This document shows, piece by piece, positions 1 to 8,408 of a DNA stretch of 64,000 bases. The translations under genes and the position numbers were made by a program. Position 1 is the first letter of the stretch. Every line of letters starts with the position of its first letter. The notes beneath the pieces were generated by a model. The model was not told the origin of the DNA. It saw only the letters and a program-made list of their open reading frames with translations, and made no database searches. Source of the DNA: Bradyrhizobium sp. 1(2017). GTDB lineage: Bacteria; Pseudomonadota; Alphaproteobacteria; Rhizobiales; Xanthobacteraceae. The stretch lies in NCBI RefSeq assembly GCF_011602485.2, contig NZ_CP050022.2, forward strand, positions 1,260,001 through 1,324,000, written 5' to 3'.

Positions 1-830
1 GTGACCCACGTGAACGTATCGCGCGACGCCGTCTCGATCACAGCTTGATATTGCTTCGGCAGCGCGTTCCACTTGTCGAGATTCATGATGTTATGGCCCT
101 GGCCGGTGCCTTCCCACCAGCCCGGATAGTAGTAATATTTTGCGACCTTCACGAAGCCGAGCTTCTCGTCGTCGTAAGGGCCGACCCATTCGGCCGCGTC
201 GATCGTGCCTTTTTCCAGAGACGGATAGATGTCGCCGGCGGCGAGCTGCTGCGGCACGCCGCCCACCTTGGCGATGATCGTGCCGGCGAAACCGCCGACG
301 CGGAATTTCAGTCCCCTGAAATCATCCATCGACTTGATCTCCTTCCGGAACCAGCCGCCCATCTGGGCGCCGGTCGACCCGGTCGGAATGCCGACCGAGT
401 TGTATTCCTTGAGGAGATCGTTGAGCATGTCCGTGCCGCCGCCGAAGTGCAGCCAGGCAATATGCGCGCGCGTGTTCAGCCCGAATGGCAGCGACGTGCC
501 GAAGGTGAAGGCGGGGTTCTTGCCCCAGTAATAATACAGCGCCGTGTTGCCCATCTCGACGGTACCGTTGGACACGGCGTCGAGCACCTGCAGGCCCGGG
601 ACGATCTCGCCGGCCGCAAACGGCTGGATCTGGAATTTGTTGTCGGTGGCCTCGGCAACGCGTTTGCAGAAATACTCGCAGCCGCCATAGAGCGTATCGA
701 GTGCCTTGGGCCAGCTCGCCGCAAGGCGCCATCTCACTTCAGGCGATGACTGCGCGATGGCCGGCGCAGCAACGGCTGTGCTGGCAGCGAGCCCAGCCCC
801 TGTCACTTTCAGGAAATCACGACGTTTCAT
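1..830 (-). CDS. TRAP transporter solute-binding protein, TakP-like (partial, C-terminus off the left edge)
   Basis: Periplasmic substrate-binding subunit of a tripartite ATP-independent (DctP-type) transporter. About 276 codons are visible from the ATG at 828-830. The N-terminus carries a twin-arginine signal (MKRRDFLK then an Ala-rich stretch ending AIAQ). The body has the blocks of the TakP 2-oxoacid-binding group: [49 protein letters not shown] and [10 protein letters not shown]. The Glu-Trp in AAEWVGP belongs to the metal/ligand region in TakP. It is a close paralogue of the next gene. No DctQ/DctM membrane genes are in the window. A 2-oxo- or hydroxy-acid ligand is inferred from family only. 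The remaining ~85 residues lie outside the window. Confidence 0.9.
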   Translation of the reverse strand, partial: [276 protein letters not shown]

Positions 831-930
831 GCGTATCCCTCCGTTGCGCCGATTCCTCGACAAGGGAACGATCTTGCTGTCGTCTTGACCTCGCCGATGA
901 TCGACGTGGGTGTTTTGAACGATTTTGGTG

Positions 931-1016
931 TTTCCGAAGGCCCTTCGGGCTCTTTTTGGATTCCGCACCTCGCGGTTCGGCGTCAGGATGACCGGTCGTC
1001 TGGCGATAATCAAGCG
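931..1016 (-). promoter_or_regulatory. Duplicated upstream/leader block, copy 1
   Basis: This block upstream of the partial TakP-like gene resembles 2360-2450 upstream of its paralogue. Both contain a GCCC-loop-GGGC hairpin followed on the + strand by a T-run (940-957 here), then a shared segment ending in CGATAATCAAGC. The 831-1167 gap otherwise holds only the terminator at 1102-1131 and no credible ORF. The conservation suggests the duplication included the promoter/leader. Confidence 0.45.
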
Positions 1017-1101
1017 CTGGCGTTCCGCTCGCAGTTGCGAAGGCGGACAACGTTCATCGCGCCCGCTCCCCTTGCGGGGCTCGTTGGCTCGTTGCAGATG
1101 C

Positions 1102-1131
1102 AAAACCCCGAAGATGTTGCCATCTCCGGGG
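1102..1131 (-). terminator. Rho-independent terminator after the second TakP-like gene
   Basis: Arms 1106-1116 and 1121-1131 pair in 10 of 11 positions around a TTGC loop. Read on the minus strand the hairpin is followed by TTTT (1105-1102). It sits 37 bp past the stop of the 1168-2259 gene, so the two paralogues are probably separate transcripts. Confidence 0.7.
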
Positions 1132-1167
1132 CCTCTTATGCTTTAGTTGAGTGTGCCGCTCAGCGCC

Positions 1168-2259
1168 TCATGACTTGGTACGCATCCGCGCCATGAAGCT
1201 GTCGTAGCTCAGCTCGGCGACCTGCGTCCAAGGCAGCGAGTCGTTCTTGAACGCCGTCATGCTCGCATACATCTTGCCGAAATGCGGATTTGACTTGGAG
1301 AGGTCCGCGTAGATCTCGTTGGCCGCGTTGTAGCAGGCCTCGAGCACCTCCTGCGGGAAGCCCCTGACGAGGGCGCCGTTCACGATCAGCCGCTTCAGCG
1401 CCGGAGCGTTCACCGCATCGTATTTGCCGGTGATCCAGGTGAAGGTGTCGCGTGACGCCGCGTCGATCGCTGCCTTGTAATGTTTGGGCAGCGCATTCCA
1501 CTTTTCGAGGTTCATGATGTTGTGGCCCTGGCTCGTGCCTTCCCACCAGCCGGGGTAGTAGTAATATTTGGCGACTTTCACGAAACCGAGCTTCTCGTCG
1601 TCATAGGGGCCGACCCATTCGGCGGCGTCGATGGTGCCCTTTTCCAGCGCCGGATAGATGTCGCCGCCGGCGAGCTGCTGAGGCACGGAGCCGAGCTTGG
1701 AGAGGATCGTGCCGGCGAAACCGCCGATGCGCATCTTCATGCCCTTCAGATCGTCGACCGTCTTGATCTCCTTCCTGAACCAGCCGCCCATCTGCGCGCC
1801 GGTCGACCCGGTCGGGATGCCGTAAACGTTGTGTTCCTTGAGCAGATCGTTGACGAGATCCTGCCCGCCGCCCCACAACAGCCAGGAAATCTGCTGGCGC
1901 GTGTTCAAGCCGAATGGCAGCGCGGTTGCGAAGGTGAAAGCAGGATTCTTGCCCCAGTAGTAATAGAGCGCGGTGTTGCCGATCTCGACCGTGCCGTTGG
2001 AGACGGCATCGAGCACCTGCAGGCCCGGGACGATCTCTCCGGCCGCGAACGGCTGGATCTGGAATTTGTTGTCGGTGAGGTCGGCGACCTGCTTGCAGAA
2101 ATATTCGCAGCCGCCATAGAGCGTATCGAGCGCCTTCGGCCAGCTCGTGGCATATCGCCACTTGATCTCGGGCGAGCCTTGCGCAATTGCGGGCGCAGCC
2201 ACTGCTGTGCTCGCGGCCAGGCTCGCGCCCGTTACCTTCAGGAAATCACGACGTTTCAT
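1168..2259 (-). CDS. TRAP transporter solute-binding protein, TakP-like
   Basis: Complete 363-residue periplasmic binding protein of a TRAP transporter. Residues 1-27 form a Tat-type signal (MKRRDFLK ... AIAQ), consistent with export of a folded, metal-containing binding protein. TakP-family blocks follow in order: [18 protein letters not shown] (~75-92), [15 protein letters not shown] (~150-165), [20 protein letters not shown] (~200-219), [10 protein letters not shown] (~235) and the C-terminal [16 protein letters not shown]. Length matches the family. It is the tandem paralogue of the partial gene at 1-830, separated by a terminator. A ligand such as pyruvate or another 2-oxo acid is inferred from the family. 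Paired paralogues may cover different ligands. No cognate permease genes lie in the window. Confidence 0.92.
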   Translation of the reverse strand: [363 protein letters not shown]

Positions 2260-2359
2260 GCGGACCCTCCGCTATGCCGATGCTTTCGACAGGGAACGAT
2301 CTTGGTGTCGTTTATTCTTTGCCGAGGCTCGACGTTGTTATGTTTGAAATTGCTAGCGT

Positions 2360-2450
2360 TTCCGAACGGCCCTGATGGGCTCTTTTTTGGAATTCCGATC
2401 GTTGCGGTTCCGTCAGCAAGGATGACCGTTCGTCTTGCGATAATCAAGCC
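2360..2450 (-). promoter_or_regulatory. Duplicated upstream/leader block, copy 2
   Basis: Counterpart of 931-1016, upstream of the second TakP-like gene. GCCC (2369-2372), TGAT loop, GGGC (2377-2380) and a T-run on the + strand are followed by the shared segment ending CGATAATCAAGC. On the + strand it looks like a terminator pointing away from the gene. On the gene strand it would be a leader hairpin preceded by an A-run. Function unknown. Confidence 0.45.
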
Positions 2451-2545
2451 ACCTGCCATCTCGCGGCTGCGAATGCGCGCCAGACACAAGTCGAGACCAT
2501 CAGCGCTTTGCTACATGATTGGGCAACGACACAGGGAGGCACGCA

Positions 2546-3634
2546 ATGACGGGCAAAAAGAAGGTCGTGGTCGCCGGGGCGACCGGTCTCGTTGGCAACG
2601 CTGCGTTGCGACACTTCGGCGCATCGGAGCCTTGCGAAGTGGTGGCGTTGTCGCGGCGCGAGCCGCGTAACCTCTATGGCGCCCGCCACGTTCCGATCGA
2701 CCTCACCAGCGCCGCCGATTGCCGCCGTGCCGCCTCCGAGCTTCAGGGCGCTACCCATCTGATTTACGCCGCGCTTTACGAGGCGCCGCAGCTCGTCGAC
2801 GGCTGGCGCGACCAGCAGCAGATCAAGACCAACGACCTGATGCTGCGCAATCTGATGGGCGAACTCGAGCCGGTAGCGCCCGAGCTCAGGCATGTGGCGC
2901 TGCTGCAGGGCACCAAGGCTTACGGCGTCCACGTTCGCGCGCTCACGGTGCCGGCGCGCGAGGGCCGCTCCGAAATGTACGAGCAGCCCAATTTTTATTG
3001 GGCCCAGGAAAACTTCCTGCGCGAGCTTCAGAAGGGCAAGGCATGGCACTGGAGCATCCTGCGCCCCGTCCTGATCGTCGGTCTCGCCATGGGCGGCGCC
3101 ATGGATCTGATCCCCCCGCTCGGCGTCTACGCCGCGATGCTGCGCGAGCAGGGCAGGCCGCTCGATTTTCCCGGCGGCGCCCCGCGCGTGGCGCAAGCCG
3201 TCGATGTCGATCTCCTCGCGCGCGCAATCGCCTGGTCGGGGGAGGCAAGGACAGCGCAGAACGAGGCCTTCAACGTCACCAATGGCGACGTCTTCACCTG
3301 GGAAAACATCTGGCCCGCGGTAGCGGACGCGCTGGCGATGGAGCCCGGCAAGCCGGTTCCGATGTCGCTGGCAAGGGAATATCCAAGCTGGATTGATGGC
3401 TGGGACAAGTTGCGGGCCAGGCACAATCTGGTCTCGCCCGGCCTCGCCGATTTCGTCGGCCTCTCGTTCCAATATGCGGACTACAGCATGCGCTACGGTC
3501 ACACCGAGTCCGGCCCACCCTCGATCGTCTCGACCGTGAAAATCAACCGCGCCGGTTTTACGGAGATGATGGACACGGAAGACATGTTCCGGAAGTGGTT
3601 TCGGCAGGCGAAGGAAGAGCGGCTGCTGCCGTAG
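2546..3634 (+). CDS. SDR-family oxidoreductase, PRISE-like (progesterone 5-beta-reductase/iridoid synthase type)
   Basis: Atypical short-chain dehydrogenase of 362 residues. The start at 2546 is preferred over the in-frame ATG at 2519 because an AGGGAGG ribosome site (2533-2539) sits just before it. The N-terminus has the nucleotide-binding GATGLVG motif. LLQGTKAYG holds the PRISE-type catalytic Lys and NFYWAQEN matches the NFYYxxED motif with the catalytic Tyr. These enzymes reduce activated C=C bonds (enones) with NADPH; the bacterial substrates are mostly unknown. The gene stands alone, divergent from the TRAP binding proteins and convergent with the next gene, with palindromic repeat DNA following it. 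Substrate cannot be inferred. Confidence 0.8.
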   Translation: MTGKKKVVVAGATGLVGNAALRHFGASEPCEVVALSRREPRNLYGARHVPIDLTSAADCRRAASELQGATHLIYAALYEAPQLVDGWRDQQQIKTNDLMLRNLMGELEPVAPELRHVALLQGTKAYGVHVRALTVPAREGRSEMYEQPNFYWAQENFLRELQKGKAWHWSILRPVLIVGLAMGGAMDLIPPLGVYAAMLREQGRPLDFPGGAPRVAQAVDVDLLARAIAWSGEARTAQNEAFNVTNGDVFTWENIWPAVADALAMEPGKPVPMSLAREYPSWIDGWDKLRARHNLVSPGLADFVGLSFQYADYSMRYGHTESGPPSIVSTVKINRAGFTEMMDTEDMFRKWFRQAKEERLLP

Positions 3635-3651
3635 GGAGATCGCTGTTTCGA

Positions 3652-3771
3652 TGCCGCTGCGCTGCGTCCCCCGCTTGCAGGGGAGGGCGGCGGCGAGGGT
3701 ATCTCCGCAACGGGATAATCCCCCAGAGGACAAAGTCCTCACCCGGCGCTACGCGCCGCCGATCTTTTCCC
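3652..3771. repeat. Degenerate palindromic intergenic repeat (family A, CCTCACCC type)
   Basis: Contains fragments of the same element as 9830-9982 and 16979-17160: a gaggg-like arm, TCCTCACCCGGCGC, CGCTACGCGCC and a closing pyrimidine-rich end. It lies between convergent genes and is more decayed than the other copies. No ORF is supported here. Confidence 0.5.
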
Positions 3772-5085
3772 TTACCCCTCCTTGGCGAACGCCGCCTCCA
3801 TCGTCTTCCTTGTCTTGATCGTCTCGCTATTTGCATCGAACTCGACGTCGCTCCAGCGCACGACCTGACCATGGGCGACGTCGTGCTTCAGCTTGAGGCG
3901 ATGCGCGAGGCCGATCGGCAGCGCGCCGGCCCTCAGGCTCGCGGCCGCCGGTAGCAGCTTGCCCCACACCGTATAGCCGCCTTCGCCATCCAGCATCTCG
4001 CCGGCGCGCAGATTGCGTTTCGCCACGGACGCGACATCGCCGCGGAAGCCGCTGGCCTGCCCGGTCGGCTCGCCCCGCAGCGCGGCCGACAGCACCGAAA
4101 TGTTCAGCTCGAGGCCGATCAGGTGATAGGGCTTGTACATCGCAGCATAGCGTCCGCTGGCATCGGTCTTCAGCCCGTATTGCCGGAAGCAGTCGGCGGC
4201 ATAGTCGTTCGGCGCCTCCAGCACGACATAGACGCCCCAGCGCAGATCGCGAAACACCGGCCTTCCGTCGCGCTCGAGCGAGGAGACCACCTCGACCACG
4301 CCCGCTCGCTCCAGCACGCCGCCGCGCGAGCGCGGCCGCATCACATGCGGCAGATCGTCGACGCCGCAGGGCGGAAACAACAGGCCGTCCGCGGGCACGT
4401 CGAGGGCGCAGGCATTGGCGATCGCGGCCATCTCGATCGCCGATTTCGTGCCGTCCAGGAAGGAGTTGAACATCTGCGGGTTCATGCCGGCCGACTGCGC
4501 TTCGCCCGCGGTCAATCCGTAATGCTGCCAGACGCCATCGGGCGTCACGTCGTGATAGGCGGGCAGGTATTTGGTGCCCTTGCCGGCCGCGACGACGCGG
4601 AATCCGGTGGCGCGCGCCCAATCCACCATCTCCGCCGTCAGCGCCGGCTGGTCGCCATAGGCGAGCGAATAGACCACGCCGGCCTTTCGCGCCTCCTCGG
4701 CGAGCAGGGGACCCGCCAGCACGTCGGCCTCGACATTGACCATCACGATATGCTTGCCCGCCGCGATCGCCGCGCGCGCATGCTTGATGCCGACGGCGGG
4801 ATTGCCGGTCGCCTCCACCACCACGTCGATCGCGCCGCCGGCAATGGCGCGCGCACCGTCATCGGTGAAGGTCGTTGCGGCGATACGCTCTGCGTCCCAT
4901 CCGACGGTGCGGCAGGCCTCGCGCGCACGGTCGCGGTCGATGTCGACGATGACAGGCACCTCCAGCCCCGGCGTGTGCGGCACCTGTGCCAGAAACATCG
5001 AGCCGAACTTGCCAGCGCCAATCAGCGCGACACGAACGGGCTTGCCGGCGGACGCGCGGGCCTGGAGGAGGCGGAAGAGGTTCAT
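3772..5085 (-). CDS. NAD(P)-binding oxidoreductase, homoserine dehydrogenase-like with C-terminal SAF domain
   Basis: 437-residue cytosolic oxidoreductase. The N-terminal Rossmann fold shows VALIGAGKFGSMF (~19-31) and an acidic VDIDRDRA after beta-2. VVEATGNPAVG (~90) and KHIVMVNVEADVLAGP (~112) are typical of the homoserine-dehydrogenase-like group (COG4091). The C-terminal ~80 residues (from SVAKRNLRAGEMLDGEGG) read as an SAF domain, the fold also found in FlgA and sialic acid synthase. True homoserine dehydrogenase activity is doubtful: there is no ACT domain and no threonine pathway neighbour. The product is sometimes annotated as a Gfo/Idh/MocA-like protein. The gene stands alone on its strand, with a palindromic repeat upstream. 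Family is certain, substrate unknown. Confidence 0.82.
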   Translation of the reverse strand: MNLFRLLQARASAGKPVRVALIGAGKFGSMFLAQVPHTPGLEVPVIVDIDRDRAREACRTVGWDAERIAATTFTDDGARAIAGGAIDVVVEATGNPAVGIKHARAAIAAGKHIVMVNVEADVLAGPLLAEEARKAGVVYSLAYGDQPALTAEMVDWARATGFRVVAAGKGTKYLPAYHDVTPDGVWQHYGLTAGEAQSAGMNPQMFNSFLDGTKSAIEMAAIANACALDVPADGLLFPPCGVDDLPHVMRPRSRGGVLERAGVVEVVSSLERDGRPVFRDLRWGVYVVLEAPNDYAADCFRQYGLKTDASGRYAAMYKPYHLIGLELNISVLSAALRGEPTGQASGFRGDVASVAKRNLRAGEMLDGEGGYTVWGKLLPAAASLRAGALPIGLAHRLKLKHDVAHGQVVRWSDVEFDANSETIKTRKTMEAAFAKEG

Positions 5086-5109
5086 GTGGGAATGTCCTGC
5101 GAGATTATC

Positions 5110-5238
5110 GTGTCCCGGACGCGGTGCAGCGTGAAACGCTGCTCCGCAGAGCCGGGACCCAGACAGTGAAATGCGTGCAGCATAGGCCCCGGCTCAGCAG
5201 CGCATCACTGACCTGATGCGCTGCGTCCGGGGCACGAG
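5110..5238. repeat. Long imperfect inverted repeat (family B, CCCGGACGCGGTGC type)
   Basis: Begins CGTGTCCCGGACGCGGTGCAG and ends CGCTGCGTCCGGGGCACGAG, so the ends are inverted copies of each other. Internal arms (GCTCCGCAGAGCCGGGACCC and GGCCCCGGCTCAGCAGCGCA) also pair. Related copies are at 22583-22733, 23999-24147 and 58121-58214. It fills the gap between two minus-strand genes and would fold into a long RNA hairpin. No coding potential. Confidence 0.8.
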
Positions 5239-5244
5239 AGCGTT

Positions 5245-6045
5245 CTACTCCGCCGCCTGCCGGGGCGCGCGGGCGAGCCGCACCAGCGCATCATCCTCCA
5301 CCGTCTTAATGGGCGCGAAATCGCGATGCGCGATATATTCCGGCCGCGTGGGGGTGCGGATGTAGTTCGAGACCGCGTTCAGCGTCAGATACACGATCTT
5401 GCGCGGATAGGGCGTGATGTTGCCACTGGAGCCGTGCACGAGATTGCCGTGGAACATCAGCATGCCGCCCGGCTTGCCGGTCGGCGCGACGATGCCGCCC
5501 TGCTCGACGAGGCGCGTCACCGTCGGCTCGTCCAGCGTCCACAACGGGTAGGACGTGGTGGCGAGATCGTGCGAAGCTTCGAGGTCGCCGGCGTTCTGGC
5601 TGCGCGGCACCAGCATCAAGGGCCCGTTGATCGGCATCACTTCGTCCAGGAAGATGGCGATGTTCATCGCCCGCGGCTCCGGCATGCCGTCGTCGCGCTT
5701 CCAGGTGCCGTAATCCTGGTGCCATTGCCAGACGTCGCCGGTGAAAGCGGATTTTGCGTTGATCTTGAACTGGTGCATGTAGACCGGCTCGCCGAACAGC
5801 TGCTCGACCGGCTCGATCATGCGCGGATGCGCGCCAAGAATGCCGAATGCCTCGTTGTAGAGATGCGCGGCGAAAGCGGTGCGCGGCGCGCCGCTCTTCT
5901 CGCGCCAGACCTCCGGCCGGTTGGCGTCATAGATGCCGACCGCCTCCCGCGCGAGCAGATCGACCTCCTCCTGGGTGAACAGCTCGGGCAGGAACAGCCA
6001 GCCCTCGCGGTGGAAGAACTCCAATTGCTCCTGAGACAGTTTCAT
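5245..6045 (-). CDS. Phytanoyl-CoA dioxygenase (PhyH) family protein, EctD-like signature
   Basis: Non-haem Fe(II)/2-oxoglutarate-dependent dioxygenase of 266 residues. The iron-binding facial triad is visible as HQD in WHQDYGTWKRDDGMP (His and Asp near residue 110) and the distal His in NLVHGSSGN (~200). The following TPYPRKIVYLT supplies the 2-oxoglutarate-binding Arg. The WHxDxxTWxxxDGMP block resembles the ectoine-hydroxylase signature, but there is no ectABC operon here and the match is partial (HQDYGTW for HSDFETW). Hydroxylation of a small polar metabolite is likely; the substrate is open. A good AGGAGG site precedes the ATG. The upstream GntR/FCD regulator on the same strand, 165 bp away across a repeat, may control it. 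Confidence 0.85.
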   Translation of the reverse strand: MKLSQEQLEFFHREGWLFLPELFTQEEVDLLAREAVGIYDANRPEVWREKSGAPRTAFAAHLYNEAFGILGAHPRMIEPVEQLFGEPVYMHQFKINAKSAFTGDVWQWHQDYGTWKRDDGMPEPRAMNIAIFLDEVMPINGPLMLVPRSQNAGDLEASHDLATTSYPLWTLDEPTVTRLVEQGGIVAPTGKPGGMLMFHGNLVHGSSGNITPYPRKIVYLTLNAVSNYIRTPTRPEYIAHRDFAPIKTVEDDALVRLARAPRQAAE

Positions 6046-6125
6046 GGGTCGTCCTCCTTGGTTTTGTTTTTCTCGTCATTTTCGGGGCGCGACGAAGTCG
6101 CGAGCTATGGTGCGCAATTGCGCAC

Positions 6126-6200
6126 CTGAGAATCCATTCATCGTCAGTTTCTGCGGCCCGATGGATTCCGGGTTCACGCTTCGCGTGCCCCGGAATGACG
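6126..6200. repeat. Palindromic intergenic repeat (family C, ATTCCGGG type), partial
   Basis: Contains AATCCATT, CCCGATGGATTCCGGGTTC, a CGCTTCGCG hairpin and CCCCGGAATGACG. These are the hallmarks of the element also present at 13991-14132, 19943-20040, 21219-21320 and 40909-40985. It lies between gntR and the PhyH gene and starts just after a GCGCAATTGCGC palindrome. Non-coding. Confidence 0.7.
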
Positions 6201-6210
6201 GCGCGCGTCA

Positions 6211-6888
6211 CTACGCCGCCGCCTCGTCCGTCGCCCGCAATCTCTCCTCGGTCATCCGTCCCGCCGTCTGCGCATGCGCCAGCGCCGCGCGCTCGGCTGC
6301 TTTCGCGTCGCTCGCGAGAATGTGCTTGGCGATGGCGGCATGCTCCGACCAGGCGCTGCCGCGATAGTCGAGTTCGGACAGCACCGTCGCCATCGAGCGG
6401 CGCATATGCGGCCATTGCGGCGCGATCGTCTCCTCGATCACGGGGTTGCCGGCGAGCTGATAGATCGCGCGGTGAAAATCGACGTCGAGCACGATGAGCT
6501 CGGCAAGCGTCGTTGTGCGGTCGATGCGGCGTCCGGCGGCGAGCGCCGCCTCCAGCCGCGCGCGACCCGCCGCATCGGCGCCTGCGCGCTCCGCGGCAAG
6601 CCGGGCGGCGAGCGCATCGATGGCGCCGCGCACCTCGTAGAGCTGGCGGATGCGTGAGGGGTCGAGCTGGGTGACTTCAAAGCCGCGCTTGCCGCTCTCG
6701 GCGACGAGGCCCTGCCGGTGCAGCAGGTGCAGCGCGTGCGACACCGGCTGGCGCGAGACGCCGAGCTTGTCGGCGAGCTCGTTCTGCCGGATGCGCTGAC
6801 CCGGCTGCAGCGTGCGGTCGGAGATCGCCTCCAGGATACGGGCATAGACCTGGTCGATCAGGTTCGGGAGCGGGTCGAGAGGGATCAC
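6211..6888 (-). CDS. GntR family transcriptional regulator with FCD ligand-binding domain
   Basis: 225-residue regulator. The N-terminal winged helix-turn-helix spans ~10-75 (RILEAISDRTLQPGQRIRQNELADKLGVSRQPVSHALHLL). The C-terminal all-helical FCD domain shows its metal/ligand residues: Asp and His in DVDFHRAI (~124), and His in SEHAAIAKHI and ALAHAQ (~185-210). FCD regulators usually sense small organic acids or sugar acids. A perfect 20-bp palindrome lies 27-46 bp upstream of the start (6915-6934), suggesting autoregulation. The downstream PhyH-type dioxygenase on the same strand is the most likely target; the M20 peptidase gene at 7074-8330 lies on the far side of the palindrome but is transcribed toward it. 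The effector is unknown. Confidence 0.9.
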   Translation of the reverse strand: MIPLDPLPNLIDQVYARILEAISDRTLQPGQRIRQNELADKLGVSRQPVSHALHLLHRQGLVAESGKRGFEVTQLDPSRIRQLYEVRGAIDALAARLAAERAGADAAGRARLEAALAAGRRIDRTTTLAELIVLDVDFHRAIYQLAGNPVIEETIAPQWPHMRRSMATVLSELDYRGSAWSEHAAIAKHILASDAKAAERAALAHAQTAGRMTEERLRATDEAAA

Positions 6889-6914
6889 GCCGGCAACTCC
6901 GAAAGCATGTAAGG

Positions 6915-6934
6915 GAATACGGAATTCCGTATTC
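6915..6934. promoter_or_regulatory. Perfect 20-bp palindrome, candidate GntR operator
   Basis: GAATACGGAA followed directly by its reverse complement TTCCGTATTC, with no mismatch. It lies 27 bp upstream of the gntR start in an otherwise unremarkable 185-bp gap (6889-7073). A perfect palindrome of this length by chance in one short gap is very unlikely. Autorepression by the adjacent FCD-type GntR protein is the simplest reading. Confidence 0.7.
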
Positions 6935-7073
6935 GAAGTTACGCCGAATGGCCGAAGGCGTCAAGCCGCGCCGGAGGGTGGCCGGCGCGGCTTGTTGGAG
7001 CGAGCTAAGCTATTGATATTGCTTGTGCCGTCTACTGTGCATGGGGTTGTTTTTCGAGAAAATGGATGTCGCC

Positions 7074-8330
7074 CTATTTCTTCTTGCCCTGCTCGATCAG
7101 CATCCGGCTCATCAGATAGAGCCGCGGCACGATCGAGTTGGTGTCGATGAACTCGTCGCGGGCGTGATAGCCGAAGCCGGCGAGGCCGAAGCTCTCGACC
7201 ACGACCGCCTTGCCGCTGCGGTTGGCATAGCCGGCATCGGTGGCGCCGCCGGTGATCTCGGTAATGTCGAGCTTGCGGTCGATCTCGGCATAGATGGCTT
7301 GGCCCTCCTGCGCCAGCGCGCGGCCGTGATCGCTCGCGACGAAGGGCGGGCGGCCCGCCGTGATCGTCACCTTGGTTTCGGTATCGGGCACGAGTTTCTG
7401 CTTCACTTTCTCGTCGAGTGCCGCCTGCAATTTGGCGATGCCGTCAGGGATGGTGAGGCGGACGTCCGCACCGGCCTCGGCCTTCTCCGGAATCTGGTTG
7501 CGCACCGTGCCGGCCTGCGCCGTGGTCCAGTTCAGCTGCGTGCCCGGGATCGACCTGGCGACGTCTCGGGTCTGCAGCAATTGATGCGCAAGCTCGATCA
7601 GCGCGTTGCGGCCGAGATCGGGCGCGGCGCCTGCATGCGAGGCGCGGCCCTTGACCTCCATCTTCGCGGTCGCAGTGCCGCTCGCGCCGAGCAGCAGCGA
7701 GTCGTTCCTGGCCGGGGGCGATGCCGCGGTCGGCTCGCAGGAGAGCACCACGTCGTGCTGGTCGGCGAGCTCCGCGATGATCTCGCCCGATCCGATCGAT
7801 CCGACCTCCTCGTCCGGATTGAACGACACGGTGAGCCTGGCGTAGTCCTGCCAGCCGGCGTCCTTCAGGATCTTCAGCGCATGCAGCACCACCGCGATGC
7901 CACCCTTGTCGTCGGCGATGCCGGGCCCATAGATCTTGGTGCCGTCGACGCGGTACGGCTCGCTTGCGAGGACGCCGCGCTGATAGACCGTGTCCATATG
8001 CGCGATCAGCATCAGCTTGCGGGTGCCGGTGCCCTGGAACGTGGCGATCACCATGTCGGCGCGTGTGCCGGCGGTGGTCTTGCGCCGCTCAACGGTGGCG
8101 CCCAGCGCCTTCAGCCGAGCTTCGGTGAAGTCGGCCATCTTCTTCAGGCCCTCGGCATCGCCGCTGCCGCTCTCGATCATTACCATGTCGCGCAGCGTCT
8201 CGATCAGCGGCGCCTTCTCCTGTTCGGCGGCGGCCTTGATCTTCTCGTCGGCGGCAGCGAGCGCGGACGTGGCGCCAGCGGCGAGGCCGAGCAGCGACAG
8301 GGCGAACAGTGACGTGAGGCGAGTTTTCAT
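7074..8330 (-). CDS. Exported M20 family metallopeptidase, glutamate carboxypeptidase (CPG2)-like
   Basis: 418-residue zinc hydrolase with a cleavable Sec signal (~1-25, MKTRLTSLFALSLLGLAAG ... ALA). M20 zinc ligands are visible: HMDTVY (His, Asp), GPGIADDKGG (bridging Asp), FNPDEEVGSIGS (catalytic/ligand Glu), SCEP (~200) and the C-terminal GFGYHARDEFID His. The dimerisation domain begins near ATAKMEVKGRASHAG. The nearest characterised type is carboxypeptidase G2, which removes C-terminal glutamate from folates and peptides. Periplasmic location fits. It is a single gene with an AGGA site before the start, unlinked to peptide transport genes. The exact substrate (folate conjugate, peptide or acylated amino acid) cannot be read from sequence. 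Confidence 0.87.
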   Translation of the reverse strand: MKTRLTSLFALSLLGLAAGATSALAAADEKIKAAAEQEKAPLIETLRDMVMIESGSGDAEGLKKMADFTEARLKALGATVERRKTTAGTRADMVIATFQGTGTRKLMLIAHMDTVYQRGVLASEPYRVDGTKIYGPGIADDKGGIAVVLHALKILKDAGWQDYARLTVSFNPDEEVGSIGSGEIIAELADQHDVVLSCEPTAASPPARNDSLLLGASGTATAKMEVKGRASHAGAAPDLGRNALIELAHQLLQTRDVARSIPGTQLNWTTAQAGTVRNQIPEKAEAGADVRLTIPDGIAKLQAALDEKVKQKLVPDTETKVTITAGRPPFVASDHGRALAQEGQAIYAEIDRKLDITEITGGATDAGYANRSGKAVVVESFGLAGFGYHARDEFIDTNSIVPRLYLMSRMLIEQGKKK

Positions 8331-8408
8331 CGAGGCATCCTTTCGCGTCTTCAGCGCCGGCGCGCGCGATTGGCGGAAAGCCTAGCATCCGGTGGAGACC
8401 GTTGCCAC

